56,604 nucleotides of DNA, taken from Phycisphaerae bacterium (GTDB lineage Bacteria; Planctomycetota; Phycisphaerae; Phycisphaerales; UBA1924). The position numbers were made by a program, and so were the translations under genes. The stretch covers positions 1-56,604 of the forward strand of contig JAUIFD010000003.1 in assembly GCA_030429485.1 (NCBI GenBank). Direction: 5' to 3'. This document shows, piece by piece, positions 36,888 through 46,112 of this stretch. The number at the start of each line of letters is the position of its first letter. Position 1 is the first letter of the stretch. The notes beneath the pieces are model-generated. The model saw only the letters and a list, made by a program, of their open reading frames with translations, was not told where the DNA came from and ran no database searches.

Positions 36888-39040
36888 GGCATCTCCAGTC
36901 GAAGCATCAGGCGGTCGGCGTCAGACCAGCCTCGCTGCTGTTGGAGCGCAAAGGGGAAGGCGCGGTGCAGAGCGACCACCGACACCACGGGGTCGGCACA
37001 CGTGCTCAGGAACTCATGCGACGTTGTGACCGGCGCGAACGGCAACAGGCGACGATCGCTCGCCACGTCGACGGCGAGATGATGGGGAACACCTCGGGTG
37101 CCATCGCTGCCCGCCATCACCCGCCCGAAGGCAACGCCAGGTGCCCCCGCCCAGGCGATGGGTGCGCCGTCCGACGAAGGCAGCGATGAGGGCCGGACGC
37201 GATACGCCCGGTCGCCAACAGGGAGTTCGGCATCGAAGCTCACCGGCTCGTCCGCTGCACCGATCGCCGTGATGGCGGCTTCGCCCACCACATGCACCTC
37301 CGCGACACCGCGCTCTGCAGGGCTGAAGCGCCCGCCCTCGCGCGCGAACGGCCCCGGGCCGTCGTAGTCGACGAAGCTACCGGTGAACGCGACCACACGG
37401 ATGACGTCACCGACCTCAGCGCCGGGCCAAACGTCCCAATCGCTGCCGCTGTCCTGCCGATCGAGCGCGCCTCCCAGGTCATCGATGGCGTCGCCACCGA
37501 CAGGCAGGAGCCGTGCCTCGGCGCATCGTGCATCGACAGCAACGAAGACCGCGCGGCCTGGCTCTCCGGTGGGCACGGCGTGGCCTGCGCCGACGTTGGT
37601 CACCGTGACCTCGACGTGAAGATTGTCGCCCGTCTGCACGGTGGCCACACTGGCGAACAACGCCAGTCCAAGTAGGGGGCCGTCGTCGGTGCGCGGGCCG
37701 AGGAACGCGTGAGATCGAACCGCGCCTGGAGGGCGAGGCCATGCGGCCGCGATTGAGCCAGCGGCTGCCGAGTCGATCTGCAGGTCGGCTGAGTTCAGAA
37801 CGTCGGTCAGCGGCGGCATGTGGCAGCTCTGGCAGGGCGCCACGTCAGCGTAGGGGCTGGCGCGCCACTCCTCGAAGGTGCTGTGCACCGGCAGTGCTCC
37901 AGACGGCCAGCGCGCAGCGTCGGGCGTCAGCGCGTCGCTCAGCGCGGGCTGGTCGTATTGATGGCAGCCGGCGCACAGCTCGCCGTTGGTGAAGTGCTCC
38001 CGCTTCACGCCCCCCATGACGCGAATGGGCACGTCGTCAAAGGGGCCAAAGGAGAGCGGTCGGTAGTCGCCGAGCACGGGCGTCAACCCTGGTTCGCTTG
38101 GCCGGACGATCCGCAGCTTCCCGCCGACGCCGGGGCGCGACGCATCGAGGCTCACCGACTCCACGAGGTGGCAGGCTTCACAGTGCACACCGTAGTCGCG
38201 CCCGAAGCCCGTGGCGTCGCGGAGGTCGCGGCCGCCGAGGTCGCCGTCCATCCCCGGCGCATGGCAGTCGGCGCAGTGCCCGACGGCTTGGGGCTCGTCG
38301 CAAGGATCGCCTGGCGCGCAATCGTCGTTGAGCTGGTGCAGCACACCGTCGTCGAAGGCACACCCCGCGCCTGTGACGCCGCCTGCGTTGAACACCCCAC
38401 CCGCAGCGGCGCACGCCGCCTCATCGAGCGAGGAAGCAGTGCCGAGGTAGAGGTCGTGTAGCTTTGGGTTGATTGCGCTCGAGCGATGCTCGGAGTCGAA
38501 CCAACCCTCGTTAATGCGGAGGTGACAGTGCGCGCACAGCGCGGCGGTTCCATTGCGCTTGGGCTCGCCTGGGTCGCGAAAGGGGTAGTCGGTGTTGTCC
38601 ACGTCGACGAAACGCACCAGCTCGATCTCGACTTCGGTGGCGAGCGCACTACGGCTGAGTTCAACGCCTTCTGAGCGGGCCTCAGGGTGCGCGCTCATCA
38701 GCCACAGCTCGCCCTCCACGCTGAGGTCGAGGGGCACCACCACTCGTCCTTGTTCGTCGGTGGTGTGGACGGTCAAGGCTCCGCCTTGCCGGACCGGTAG
38801 GTTTGGTGTGGGCAGGCCGTCCACCGTGACAACGACGTCGACGAGCCAGGGACCGTCATGAACGACGCCCCCGTCGGCGGGGATGGGTGGGGACGACGTC
38901 GGCGGTAGAGGGCCAGGATCAGGGCGTCCTTGGCAGGCCATGCCGCCTGCCACCGCGATGACGGCGATTAGGGGAAGCACGTTTGGCGGTCTGCGGCTAC
39001 CGCCGCGATTCGTGCCCTGGTCTGGTGGCAAGGGACCCAT
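36884..39040 (-). CDS. Pentaheme cytochrome c lipoprotein
   Basis: 718 aa. The signal ends VAGGMAC. It has five CxxCH heme motifs: CAHCH, CADCH, CEACH, CAGCH and CQSCH, spread over residues about 165-400. An N-terminal carboxypeptidase-regulatory-like beta domain (VDVVVTVDGLPTPNLPVRQGG) and a C-terminal beta-rich half follow, with VEVTVTNVGAGHAVPTGEPGR, a motif seen in multiheme proteins. Anchored in a membrane facing the periplasm or the outside, it would carry electrons to or from the neighbouring triheme protein and oxidase 3. It is separated from the triheme gene by 2 bp. No family name is assigned. Confidence 0.85.
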   Translation of the reverse strand: MGPLPPDQGTNRGGSRRPPNVLPLIAVIAVAGGMACQGRPDPGPLPPTSSPPIPADGGVVHDGPWLVDVVVTVDGLPTPNLPVRQGGALTVHTTDEQGRVVVPLDLSVEGELWLMSAHPEARSEGVELSRSALATEVEIELVRFVDVDNTDYPFRDPGEPKRNGTAALCAHCHLRINEGWFDSEHRSSAINPKLHDLYLGTASSLDEAACAAAGGVFNAGGVTGAGCAFDDGVLHQLNDDCAPGDPCDEPQAVGHCADCHAPGMDGDLGGRDLRDATGFGRDYGVHCEACHLVESVSLDASRPGVGGKLRIVRPSEPGLTPVLGDYRPLSFGPFDDVPIRVMGGVKREHFTNGELCAGCHQYDQPALSDALTPDAARWPSGALPVHSTFEEWRASPYADVAPCQSCHMPPLTDVLNSADLQIDSAAAGSIAAAWPRPPGAVRSHAFLGPRTDDGPLLGLALFASVATVQTGDNLHVEVTVTNVGAGHAVPTGEPGRAVFVAVDARCAEARLLPVGGDAIDDLGGALDRQDSGSDWDVWPGAEVGDVIRVVAFTGSFVDYDGPGPFAREGGRFSPAERGVAEVHVVGEAAITAIGAADEPVSFDAELPVGDRAYRVRPSSLPSSDGAPIAWAGAPGVAFGRVMAGSDGTRGVPHHLAVDVASDRRLLPFAPVTTSHEFLSTCADPVVSVVALHRAFPFALQQQRGWSDADRLMLRLEMP

Positions 39041-39042
39041 GG

Positions 39043-41430
39043 CTACTGGACGCTGAAGGTCACCGAGGCCTCCACCATGTTGTCGTCACTGTCCGTCGCC
39101 GTCAGCGTGACCGTGTGCGGGCCGCTGGCAAGATTGACGTCGAGCACGTCGCCGGTCCCGAGGGAGCCAACGACGCTGTCGGTCCACACGAGGGCGGCAC
39201 CGGTCAGCAGGCCGTCCTGCGGGTCGATGGCCTCGCCGCGCAGCGTGACTGCGCCGGCAACGGTCTGACCGGATTGAGGCACAAAGATGCCCACCGTCGG
39301 CGCCTCAGGCAGATCGGGAAGCGTGCCGTCGGCGTAGCACTGTGCGTACAGCTCAAGCCAACTGAGGAACGAGACGTAGGAAGGATCGTTCACGTCGGCG
39401 AACTTCGGCCCACCGGCGTGCTCGACGCCGCCCACCGCTGGGTCGAGAGGTTTCAGCAAGAGCAAGCTGTCCTGTGGGGCGTCAGCGTCGACGGCACCCA
39501 GGCCGATCAGGTTGTACATCGTCGCCAGCGCCGCGGCCGTGTCGCCGGTCCCGTTGATGTACAGCGGCGCAGTGGGTTGGAACTGCGGACCGTCCGGGTC
39601 GTGACAACCGGCGCACCGGCCCCGGCTCCCGTACACGAGCAGCTCGAAGCTGGCGCCAAGCTGCGCCTCGCTGCAGGCGCCAATGGGGGTCAGAACATCG
39701 TCAGGAAGCGGGCCGGCGTCCGCTCCTCCGGCGCAGGCGTTCACGAGCTGGCCACAGACATCGTCCTGACAGGCGGCGCTCCAGGAGATCCACTCGAGAA
39801 AGCCGTCGTGCTCGGCCTGGATGACCGACGGCGTGATCAACGCGCTGTCTGGCTCGGCGAGGAGGATCTGATTGAGGATCGAACTGCTGCCGGGGTCGTC
39901 CAGATCCACCAAGCCTTGTTCAGCAAGGCAAGCCATCGAAGCGCACGGCGTCGGCTGCACGAAAGCCGCCAGCGACACGCCACTGAGGTGACATTGGTTG
40001 CAGGTGGTCGGTTGTCCACCCGTCACGAGCGGCTCGATCCGCTGCTCATAGATGCCCAGGCCGACCTCGGCGCTGCAGTCGACGGGGGGCTCGTATTCGA
40101 GCAGCATTCGTTCGTAGTCGTGGATGTCCTGAACCTCGCTGCCGAGGAGCGCGCGGTCGAACATCCGCACCTCGTCGATGTCGCCGAGGAACGTGCCGAA
40201 ATCGAACTGGCTGTGGCGCCCGAGCCGGAGGGCGGTCGGCTGGTCGTCGACGCTGCCGCCGCTCGCGTTTGTCTGTGTGACCAAGCCATCGCGGTAGAGC
40301 GCGTGCTCGCCGGAGTTGCTGTCGAACGTCCATGCAACGTGATGCCAGGTGCCGCGGTTGGAAGGCGCGTTGAACGCGTAGCTTGGGTCGGTGATGCCGC
40401 CGCCGTTGACCCCGCCACTGAGTTCACCGTTGCCGGTGAGGCGGAAGTCGTACTCCTGGTTGTGCTTGTTCAAGATGATGAAGTCGGGGGCGGTCGTCGC
40501 GACGTCCGCGAAGCGGATCCAGGCCATCACGGTGAGGCTGCTTGGCGAAGGGAAGTCCATCGCTTCGGCGAGGTCATCGGACCCGTCGAAGCGGAGGGCG
40601 TCACCGATGACGCCTCGCACGCGCATGGGGTCGCTGCCGTCGGCGGCTGGGCTCATTCCCATCCTCGCCCACCGCCCGTTGCCAGACTCGTCCAGCACCT
40701 CTTGCGCGGGATCGTCGTCGAAGCTCCAGTGAAGCAGCAGCCCGGAAACGTCCGGAGGGGGCCCTGCATCGAAGGGTTCTGGCGGAGGACCAGCGTCCTG
40801 TATCGGGTCCGTCGCGCCACCGTCTGCCATGCCGGCATCGACGATCGGCGGGGTGCAGGAACTGTCAGCGCCCGACTCGATCCATGCTCGGAGCAGCCCC
40901 CGCTCCTCGGCGGTCGCCGCGGGTGAGGGCGGCAGCGGCATGGCTTCCCCCTCGTCGTCGTCCTGGACGTCCATCACCTTGCGATACAGAAGGCTCGCGT
41001 CGGGGTTGCCGGCGACGACGAGGGTCGCGTCGGGGTAGGTCGAGCTGGCGGCGCCCGACAAGCTCTGGACGGCCGGGTAGGTCAGATCGGGCGCGGTGCC
41101 GCCGGCGAAATGGCAGGCCACGCACCGGCGCTCGAAAAGCGCCTCAGAGAGGTCGCAAAGGGAGGGGCCAGCGGTGACTCCGCCATCACCATCAACATCG
41201 CCATCGCCATCGCCATCGCCATCGCCATCGCCATCGCCATCGCCATCGCCATCGCCATCGCCATCGCCATCGCCATCGCCACCTCCATCGCTCGAGGGGG
41301 GCGGCCCTCCGTCCGCCGGCGCCTCGCAGCCGTCGCATGCACCGAGCCCTAGCACCAGCATCAGCGCCGCCAGACGTGCGGTTGTTCCAAGTTTGCAAGC
41401 AGGCGGGCGGTAGCTATCGCAGAGCATCAT
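39043..41430 (-). CDS. Triheme lipoprotein with LamG domain and (Asp-Gly)n linker
   Basis: 795 aa from ATG 41430, with AAGGGG just upstream (TTG 41460 and ATG 41442 are alternatives). The lipobox is VLGLGAC. A (GD)n linker encoded by the GCCATC microsatellite is followed by a heme motif CVACH in a planctomycete-type cytochrome region (LFERRCVACHFAGG...LLYRKVMDV...MPLPPS). A LamG/concanavalin-like domain (LLHWSFDDDPAQEVLDESGNGR ... GDIDEVRMFDRAL) comes next, then CNQCH and CAGCH domains, and a C-terminal Ig-like domain (GTGDVLDVNLASGPHTVTLTATDSDDN). It is probably a surface electron carrier; the LamG domain may bind glycan or protein. Confidence 0.82.
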   Translation of the reverse strand: MMLCDSYRPPACKLGTTARLAALMLVLGLGACDGCEAPADGGPPPSSDGGGDGDGDGDGDGDGDGDGDGDGDGDGDGDVDGDGGVTAGPSLCDLSEALFERRCVACHFAGGTAPDLTYPAVQSLSGAASSTYPDATLVVAGNPDASLLYRKVMDVQDDDEGEAMPLPPSPAATAEERGLLRAWIESGADSSCTPPIVDAGMADGGATDPIQDAGPPPEPFDAGPPPDVSGLLLHWSFDDDPAQEVLDESGNGRWARMGMSPAADGSDPMRVRGVIGDALRFDGSDDLAEAMDFPSPSSLTVMAWIRFADVATTAPDFIILNKHNQEYDFRLTGNGELSGGVNGGGITDPSYAFNAPSNRGTWHHVAWTFDSNSGEHALYRDGLVTQTNASGGSVDDQPTALRLGRHSQFDFGTFLGDIDEVRMFDRALLGSEVQDIHDYERMLLEYEPPVDCSAEVGLGIYEQRIEPLVTGGQPTTCNQCHLSGVSLAAFVQPTPCASMACLAEQGLVDLDDPGSSSILNQILLAEPDSALITPSVIQAEHDGFLEWISWSAACQDDVCGQLVNACAGGADAGPLPDDVLTPIGACSEAQLGASFELLVYGSRGRCAGCHDPDGPQFQPTAPLYINGTGDTAAALATMYNLIGLGAVDADAPQDSLLLLKPLDPAVGGVEHAGGPKFADVNDPSYVSFLSWLELYAQCYADGTLPDLPEAPTVGIFVPQSGQTVAGAVTLRGEAIDPQDGLLTGAALVWTDSVVGSLGTGDVLDVNLASGPHTVTLTATDSDDNMVEASVTFSVQ
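41200..41277. repeat. (GCCATC)13 hexanucleotide microsatellite
   Basis: Thirteen perfect GCCATC units, flanked by imperfect ones (catcaacatc; gccacctcc). On the coding minus strand they encode an alternating Gly-Asp linker after the lipobox Cys of the triheme protein. Copy number can vary without frameshift, altering only tether length and charge. Confidence 0.95.
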
Positions 41431-41456
41431 GGTCCCCTTCATCCGTAGGCTATCAG

Positions 41457-42326
41457 TCAATCAGCCGGCTCTACATCGACCGACTGGGACATCGGCATGG
41501 AGAACATCGAACACTCATGGCCACAGCCGCACGAGAGGATCCGGCGATTCCAGCTGTAGTGGGTGAGGGGGAAGGCGTGCTCGGCACCTCGGATGACTTC
41601 CACCTCGGCCAGGCTGTAGCGGGACGCAAAAGCCCTCGCGCGTTCAGGCGGCGCCACTGGGTCGTCCTCGCCGACGACGATGCGCATGCGTACGCCCCTT
41701 TCTTGAAGCCGCGTCGCCGAGGCATCCACCCTGTGCTCGATGATGCACCGATGCAGGGTGCGGGAGACAGACGCGAAGCTGTGGAGCATGCCGTCTTCGA
41801 CGACCTCGCGTGGGACGTCTGGTAGCAGCGGCGGAAGCAAGTGCTTCCAGACCCGGCGTCGCTGGCAAATCAAGGAGCACGCCAGGCGCGCCTGCCGTGG
41901 ATGATCGATGAGCGATCTGCCCCAGAAGGCGTGCCGGACGTACGAGCGAGCTTGTTCGTCGTCGTCGTAATAGGGGAAGGCGAGGAGCGACAACGAACGC
42001 ACTCGATCACCGAGTCGGGCGGCGAGCTCGAGCGCGAGCAAGGCACCAAGTGAGTGCCCGACAATGTCGACCGGCTCGCTCAAGTACGGCCGGAGTGAGT
42101 GCTCGAGCGCAAAGAGGTGGTCGTCGACTGTGTAGCCGCACCTTGCTGGCCACGCTGACCGACCGAAACCGAGAAGGTCCGGGCACACAGCGCGGCGGTG
42201 CTGGGTGATGGTGCCGAGGGCCGGTGCCCAGTAGCGCCACGAGCCGGCCAAGCCGTGCAGTAGGATGACGGACGGACCGCCCTCGCCGCTCGTGTGGACG
42301 TGCAGGACGTGAGGAGCTCGTTTCAC
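41457..42326 (-). CDS. Alpha/beta hydrolase
   Basis: 289 aa from GTG 42326, overlapping the antiporter stop (GTGA); the 81 earlier in-frame residues are Arg-rich and lie antisense to nothing useful. Features: PSVILLHGLAGSWRYWAPAL (oxyanion HG), PDLLGFGRSAWP, the nucleophile elbow VDIVGHSLGALLAL (GHSLG), the acid region MRIVVGEDDPVAP and a His in IRGAEHAFPLTHYSW. The C-terminal tail is Met/Cys-rich (LSCGCGHECSMFSMPMSQS), which is odd for a hydrolase and could bind Cu(I). The substrate is unknown. Confidence 0.85.
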   Translation of the reverse strand: MKRAPHVLHVHTSGEGGPSVILLHGLAGSWRYWAPALGTITQHRRAVCPDLLGFGRSAWPARCGYTVDDHLFALEHSLRPYLSEPVDIVGHSLGALLALELAARLGDRVRSLSLLAFPYYDDDEQARSYVRHAFWGRSLIDHPRQARLACSLICQRRRVWKHLLPPLLPDVPREVVEDGMLHSFASVSRTLHRCIIEHRVDASATRLQERGVRMRIVVGEDDPVAPPERARAFASRYSLAEVEVIRGAEHAFPLTHYSWNRRILSCGCGHECSMFSMPMSQSVDVEPAD

Positions 42327-43495
42327 TTGCTGGCCTCGTTCGATCGATGGTTGAGCTGTCGCCGCAGTGCGACGGGGCCGACCACGGTGCTCAAAGCAAT
42401 GACCATCGCCAGTTCGCCGAACTGCCGCTGGTTGAGCGCATGCGAAGCGAGCCCGATCTTGGCGAAGATGAACCCCACCTCCCCGCGAGGGACCATCGCC
42501 CAGCCGATCGCAGAGCGGGGAAGATCGAGCTCGGGCAAGAGCCAAGCGACGCCGACTTTGCCTGCGCATGCGATGGCGAGAAGAAGGCTGACGAAGACCA
42601 AGGTCGCCGCAGGGTCACCGCCGCCCACGGAGTCCGGGGTGAGCGAAAGGCCGATGCTGACGAAGAAGAGGGGGGTGAACAGACGCAGGAGTGGGTCCAG
42701 CTCGCCGAGCAGCCGCTCTCGGTCAAGGGCGCGACCCATGCCTAGGCCGAGGGCGTACGCGCCGATGATCATCTCAAGCCCCGCGGCGTGTGCGGCCGCG
42801 GCGGTCAGCAACAAGAAGCTGACGACGATGACGAAGAGCGTTCCGCGGCCTCGGTCTGGTCCCCACCAACCCTGCAACCCCCGCTCGAGAAGCGAACCCG
42901 CCAGAGGAGCGACAACGAGGAACGCGCCGGCCTTGGCTGCTGCCAACCCGCCCGCTTCGGCGAGCGACGTCTCACCTCCCAACGTGCCGACGAGCGCGGC
43001 AAGAAGCACGAGGCCGAGCACGTCGTCGACCACCGCCGCCCCGAGAATCACGGTCGCCGATGAAGTCCGATTCAGCTTGGCCTCACCAAGTACCGATGCG
43101 GAGACAGCCACGCTTGTCGCCGAGATGGCAGCTCCCACGAAGAGCGCTGACATCCCGTCCGCGCCAAATGCGGATGCCACGAGGACCCCTCCGACGAGCG
43201 GCAGGAGCATCCCGGCGCCACCAAGAAGGATCGCACCTCGCGCTTCGCGGCGAATGTCACGTAGGTCAGTCTCGAGGCCTGTGCGGAACAGCAGTACGCA
43301 CAGGCCAATCTGCGCGAGCTCCTCGAAGGTTTGCATCTCCGGCGTAGATCCCGTCAGCAGACCCAGCCCAGCGGCTCCAAGGGCCAACCCCGCGCCGATC
43401 TCGCCCAGCACTCGCGGGAGCCGAAGGCGCGTCGCCACGGCGCCCAAGCCCAATGCCGTGAGAAGCACCACGGGGAGAAGGACATGGAAGGTCAC
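42323..43495 (-). CDS. Cation:proton antiporter (CPA2, Kef-type membrane domain)
   Basis: 390 aa with about 12 helices, GTG start 43495, 14 bp after the regulator stop. Family motifs: LRLPRVLGEIGAGLALG, LFRTGLETDLRDIRREA, GAAISATSVAVSASVLGE, ILGAAVVDDVLGLVLLA (the Asp pair of the ion site) and FTPLFFVSIGLSLTP. There is no C-terminal RCK/TrkA-N nucleotide-binding domain, so it resembles short Na+(K+)/H+ antiporters. It could offset proton influx caused by the RND pump; that is inference from the operon. Confidence 0.87.
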   Translation of the reverse strand: MTFHVLLPVVLLTALGLGAVATRLRLPRVLGEIGAGLALGAAGLGLLTGSTPEMQTFEELAQIGLCVLLFRTGLETDLRDIRREARGAILLGGAGMLLPLVGGVLVASAFGADGMSALFVGAAISATSVAVSASVLGEAKLNRTSSATVILGAAVVDDVLGLVLLAALVGTLGGETSLAEAGGLAAAKAGAFLVVAPLAGSLLERGLQGWWGPDRGRGTLFVIVVSFLLLTAAAAHAAGLEMIIGAYALGLGMGRALDRERLLGELDPLLRLFTPLFFVSIGLSLTPDSVGGGDPAATLVFVSLLLAIACAGKVGVAWLLPELDLPRSAIGWAMVPRGEVGFIFAKIGLASHALNQRQFGELAMVIALSTVVGPVALRRQLNHRSNEASK

Positions 43496-43509
43496 GCTCG
43501 TGGGGCTCG

Positions 43510-44967
43510 CTACGTTCCCGGGACGGGGACGATGGGGGCGGTCCCCGCGCCAGCGAGCGCATCGACCTCATCGTCGCGAATGTGGAACTTTTCCAGGCGA
43601 TAGAGGAGAAAGTGCCTTGGGACGCCGAGGAGGCGCGCTGCCTGCGAACGGTTCCCCCCCGCCTTTGAGAGCGCGGCCACGATGAGGGCGCGCTCGACCT
43701 CCTCAAGGTGGAGCCCGCCGTCAGGGATGGCGACCTCATGTTCGGAGATAAGTGAGGATCCGATGTGCCGCCTCGTCGCCCCAAGGTCGAGGCGGCCGTC
43801 TTGGGGGAGGAGCAGCTCGGGTGAGAGCGCCGCCCCCGGTGCCACGGTCACCGACATTCGGGTTGCGACGTTCTCCAACTCCCGGACGTTCCCCGGCCAG
43901 GCGCGCGCGTCGAGCTCCTGCAAGAGCTCGGCGCTGATCGCAGGCGCCTCGCGGCCCGCGACCGCGGCCGCCCGTGTGACAAACGCCGCGAAGAGGAGGC
44001 CGACGTCGGTGCCGCGCTTGCGAAGCGGCGGGAGTTCGAGCGGGACGACGCGAATGCGAAAATACAGGTCCTCTCGGAACTCGCCCCTTCGAGCCATCGC
44101 CTCGAGATCCTGGTGCGTCGCCGCGACGATACGGACATTGACCTTCTGCTGCCCGCCGCCAACGACGTCGACGACCCCGTCTTGGAGCACACGCAGCAGC
44201 TTGGCCTGGAGCTCAAGATCGAGGTCTCCGATCTCGTCGAGGAAGAGGGTCCCGCCGTCGGCCTCCACGAACCGGCCCTTGCGCGACGCGCTGGCACCGG
44301 TGAACGCTCCCTTCGCATGGCCGAACAGCTCCGACTCAAGGAGATCCTTCGGTAGGGCCGCGCAGTTCAGCGCCACGAAGGGCCGCTCGGCGCGCGCCGA
44401 GCCCTCATGGATTCGTTTGGCGATCAGCTCCTTGCCGGTGCCGCTCTCGCCTCGGATCAGGACCGTGGCGTCGGTCGGCGCTACCCGATCAACAAGATCG
44501 AGCGCGTCGCGCATCACACGGGACTGCGCAATCAGGCCGCCGCCCCTGGAGAGCTCCTCGAGACGCTGTCGAAGCTCTAGGTTCTCGCGTTCGAGGTCGA
44601 CACTTCTGACGACGCGATCGAGCGTCATCTTGAGCACGTCTCGGCTGACCGGCTTCGATAGGAAGTCGGCCGCGCCGGCCTTCATGGCCTCGACCGCCGC
44701 ATCTACCGAACCATGCGCCGTCAGCACGATGATGGGTGGATGGGCGTCCTGCGAGCAAACCTCTCGCACCAGCTCCATTCCGTCGCGGCCAGGCATACGC
44801 AGATCTGTGATGATGGCGTCGAAGGTCTGCACCTCGGTCATCAGCCCGAGCGCATCGTCGACAGAGTGCCGGACGGTGACGTCGCGCCCCTGTTGCTCCA
44901 TCGCATACGAGAGCACCTCGGCCAGCCGCTCGTCGTCATCGACCAGGAGTACGCGCTGCTTCTTCAT
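43510..44967 (-). CDS. NtrC-family sigma-54-dependent response regulator
   Basis: 485 aa. Receiver domain: acidic pocket D10-D12, phospho-acceptor D55 in IITDLRMPGRDG, T83 and K105. AAA+ domain: GESGTGKE (173-180), the sigma-54 contact loop GAFTGA (220-225), LFLDEIGD (241-248), and arginine-finger region FREDLYFRIRVVPLELPPLRKR. C-terminal Fis-type HTH: NRSQAARLLGVPRHFLLYRLEKFHI. It resembles ZraR/HydG-type metal-response activators. The ATG overlaps the kinase stop (ATGA). It is the only enhancer-binding protein in the window and so the best candidate to bind the U elements and fire promoters P1-P5, including that of its own operon. Confidence 0.93.
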   Translation of the reverse strand: MKKQRVLLVDDDERLAEVLSYAMEQQGRDVTVRHSVDDALGLMTEVQTFDAIITDLRMPGRDGMELVREVCSQDAHPPIIVLTAHGSVDAAVEAMKAGAADFLSKPVSRDVLKMTLDRVVRSVDLERENLELRQRLEELSRGGGLIAQSRVMRDALDLVDRVAPTDATVLIRGESGTGKELIAKRIHEGSARAERPFVALNCAALPKDLLESELFGHAKGAFTGASASRKGRFVEADGGTLFLDEIGDLDLELQAKLLRVLQDGVVDVVGGGQQKVNVRIVAATHQDLEAMARRGEFREDLYFRIRVVPLELPPLRKRGTDVGLLFAAFVTRAAAVAGREAPAISAELLQELDARAWPGNVRELENVATRMSVTVAPGAALSPELLLPQDGRLDLGATRRHIGSSLISEHEVAIPDGGLHLEEVERALIVAALSKAGGNRSQAARLLGVPRHFLLYRLEKFHIRDDEVDALAGAGTAPIVPVPGT

Positions 44968-46112
44968 GGCTTGCCCCCTCCGTGCGTTCCCTCATGGTGC
45001 GGTCCCACGCTCACGCTCGGGGGGAGACGAACAACGAATCGAGCGCCACCGGCAGCCGACTCCTCATATTGGATCGTCCCGCCATGCCCCTCGACGATCC
45101 GGGTCGCGATGCTCAGGCCGAGGCCGCTGCCCTCTGGTCGCGACGTGTAGAAGGGGTCGAAGATTCGCTCGCGGTCTTCTGCTGGAACGCCAGGTCCCGC
45201 GTCGTCGACCGTCCACTCGCAGCCGTCATCCGAGCAGACGGATCCGATGCAAACCGCGGCTCCCTCCGGACTCGCTTCTATTGCGTTGAGGACGAGGTTG
45301 AGAAGCATCTGGAGGATCTGGTCAGCGTCTACCAAGATGTTTGGTTGGTCAGGTCGATTGAAGACGAGGCGGACCCCCTTCTTGCGCGCCGTGCTCTCCG
45401 CGAGAGAGGACAGTCGCTCGATGAGCTCGTTCGCGTCCGCAGCAATGGGTTGCGGCCTCGGCGGCTTAGCAAACGCGAGAAACCGGTCGACGATGCCCTC
45501 GAGGCGCTTGACTTCCTCGAGGTTGAGCTCGGCCATTCGGTGCCTCTCGTGGCCAGACGGGTAGTCGTCGAGGAAGATCTCGGCCGTGCCGAGGAGAGAC
45601 GCGAGCGGGTTTCGGATTTCGTGAGCGACCCCCGCGACCAGCTCACCAAGCGCGGACAGTCGCGCTGCTCGATCGAGCTCGTCACGCGTGCGGTCGAGAT
45701 GAGCCTGCGTGCTCTTCGCCCGGTCAACCGCCCAGCCGACCGCGAGTCCCAAGGCCAGGTAAAGCACGATCTCCGACATCTTTTCGAGCGTGGGAGCAGG
45801 ATCACCGTGGAGATGGACCCCGAGGATGTCCGTTGGGCTCTCGAGGAACGCGTGCGGCGAGTAGACGGCGATAACGACCGCCGCGGCGACCCCGCCACCG
45901 CGCAAGCCATGGGTGACCGCAAGCATGACGATGGGCAGATAGTAGAGACGGCGAAATAGTGTGTGGCTATCCAGGTTCCCGAGATCGCCGTGGGTCGTGT
46001 AGTGGAAGACGGTGATGGTGCAGAGCGCTGCCACTGCTCCACCGTTCCAGAGCTTCCAGGCGCGCGTCCCAGGGGCGAAGCGGCCGCCGGTTGATGGCCC
46101 CAAATCACCCAT
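44964..46112 (-). CDS. Sensor histidine kinase paired with the sigma-54 regulator
   Basis: 382 aa from ATG 46112, with AAGGG upstream; it overlaps the cusA stop by 8 bp. Four to five N-terminal helices (about 21-128) include a short external segment HYTTHGDLGNLDSH with three His. The HisKA domain has AHEIRNPLASLLG (His164). ATPase motifs: LVLNAIEASPEG (N box), VDDAGPGVPAEDRE (G1), FDPFYTSRPEGSGLGLSIA (F/G2) and GHGG. There is no separate periplasmic sensor domain as in ZraS, so sensing would occur in the membrane or through the His loop. Its partner is the NtrC-type regulator. Confidence 0.9.
   Translation of the reverse strand: MGDLGPSTGGRFAPGTRAWKLWNGGAVAALCTITVFHYTTHGDLGNLDSHTLFRRLYYLPIVMLAVTHGLRGGGVAAAVVIAVYSPHAFLESPTDILGVHLHGDPAPTLEKMSEIVLYLALGLAVGWAVDRAKSTQAHLDRTRDELDRAARLSALGELVAGVAHEIRNPLASLLGTAEIFLDDYPSGHERHRMAELNLEEVKRLEGIVDRFLAFAKPPRPQPIAADANELIERLSSLAESTARKKGVRLVFNRPDQPNILVDADQILQMLLNLVLNAIEASPEGAAVCIGSVCSDDGCEWTVDDAGPGVPAEDRERIFDPFYTSRPEGSGLGLSIATRIVEGHGGTIQYEESAAGGARFVVRLPPSVSVGPHHEGTHGGGKP

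Noticed and set aside
38983-40926. 647-codon plus-strand open frame antisense to the triheme and pentaheme genes
   Set aside because: No motifs and no ribosome site; the opposite strand carries clear CxxCH and LamG motifs.
41200-41277. GCCATC array as a possible CRISPR
   Set aside because: Pure 6-bp tandem microsatellite with no spacers, inside a coding frame.
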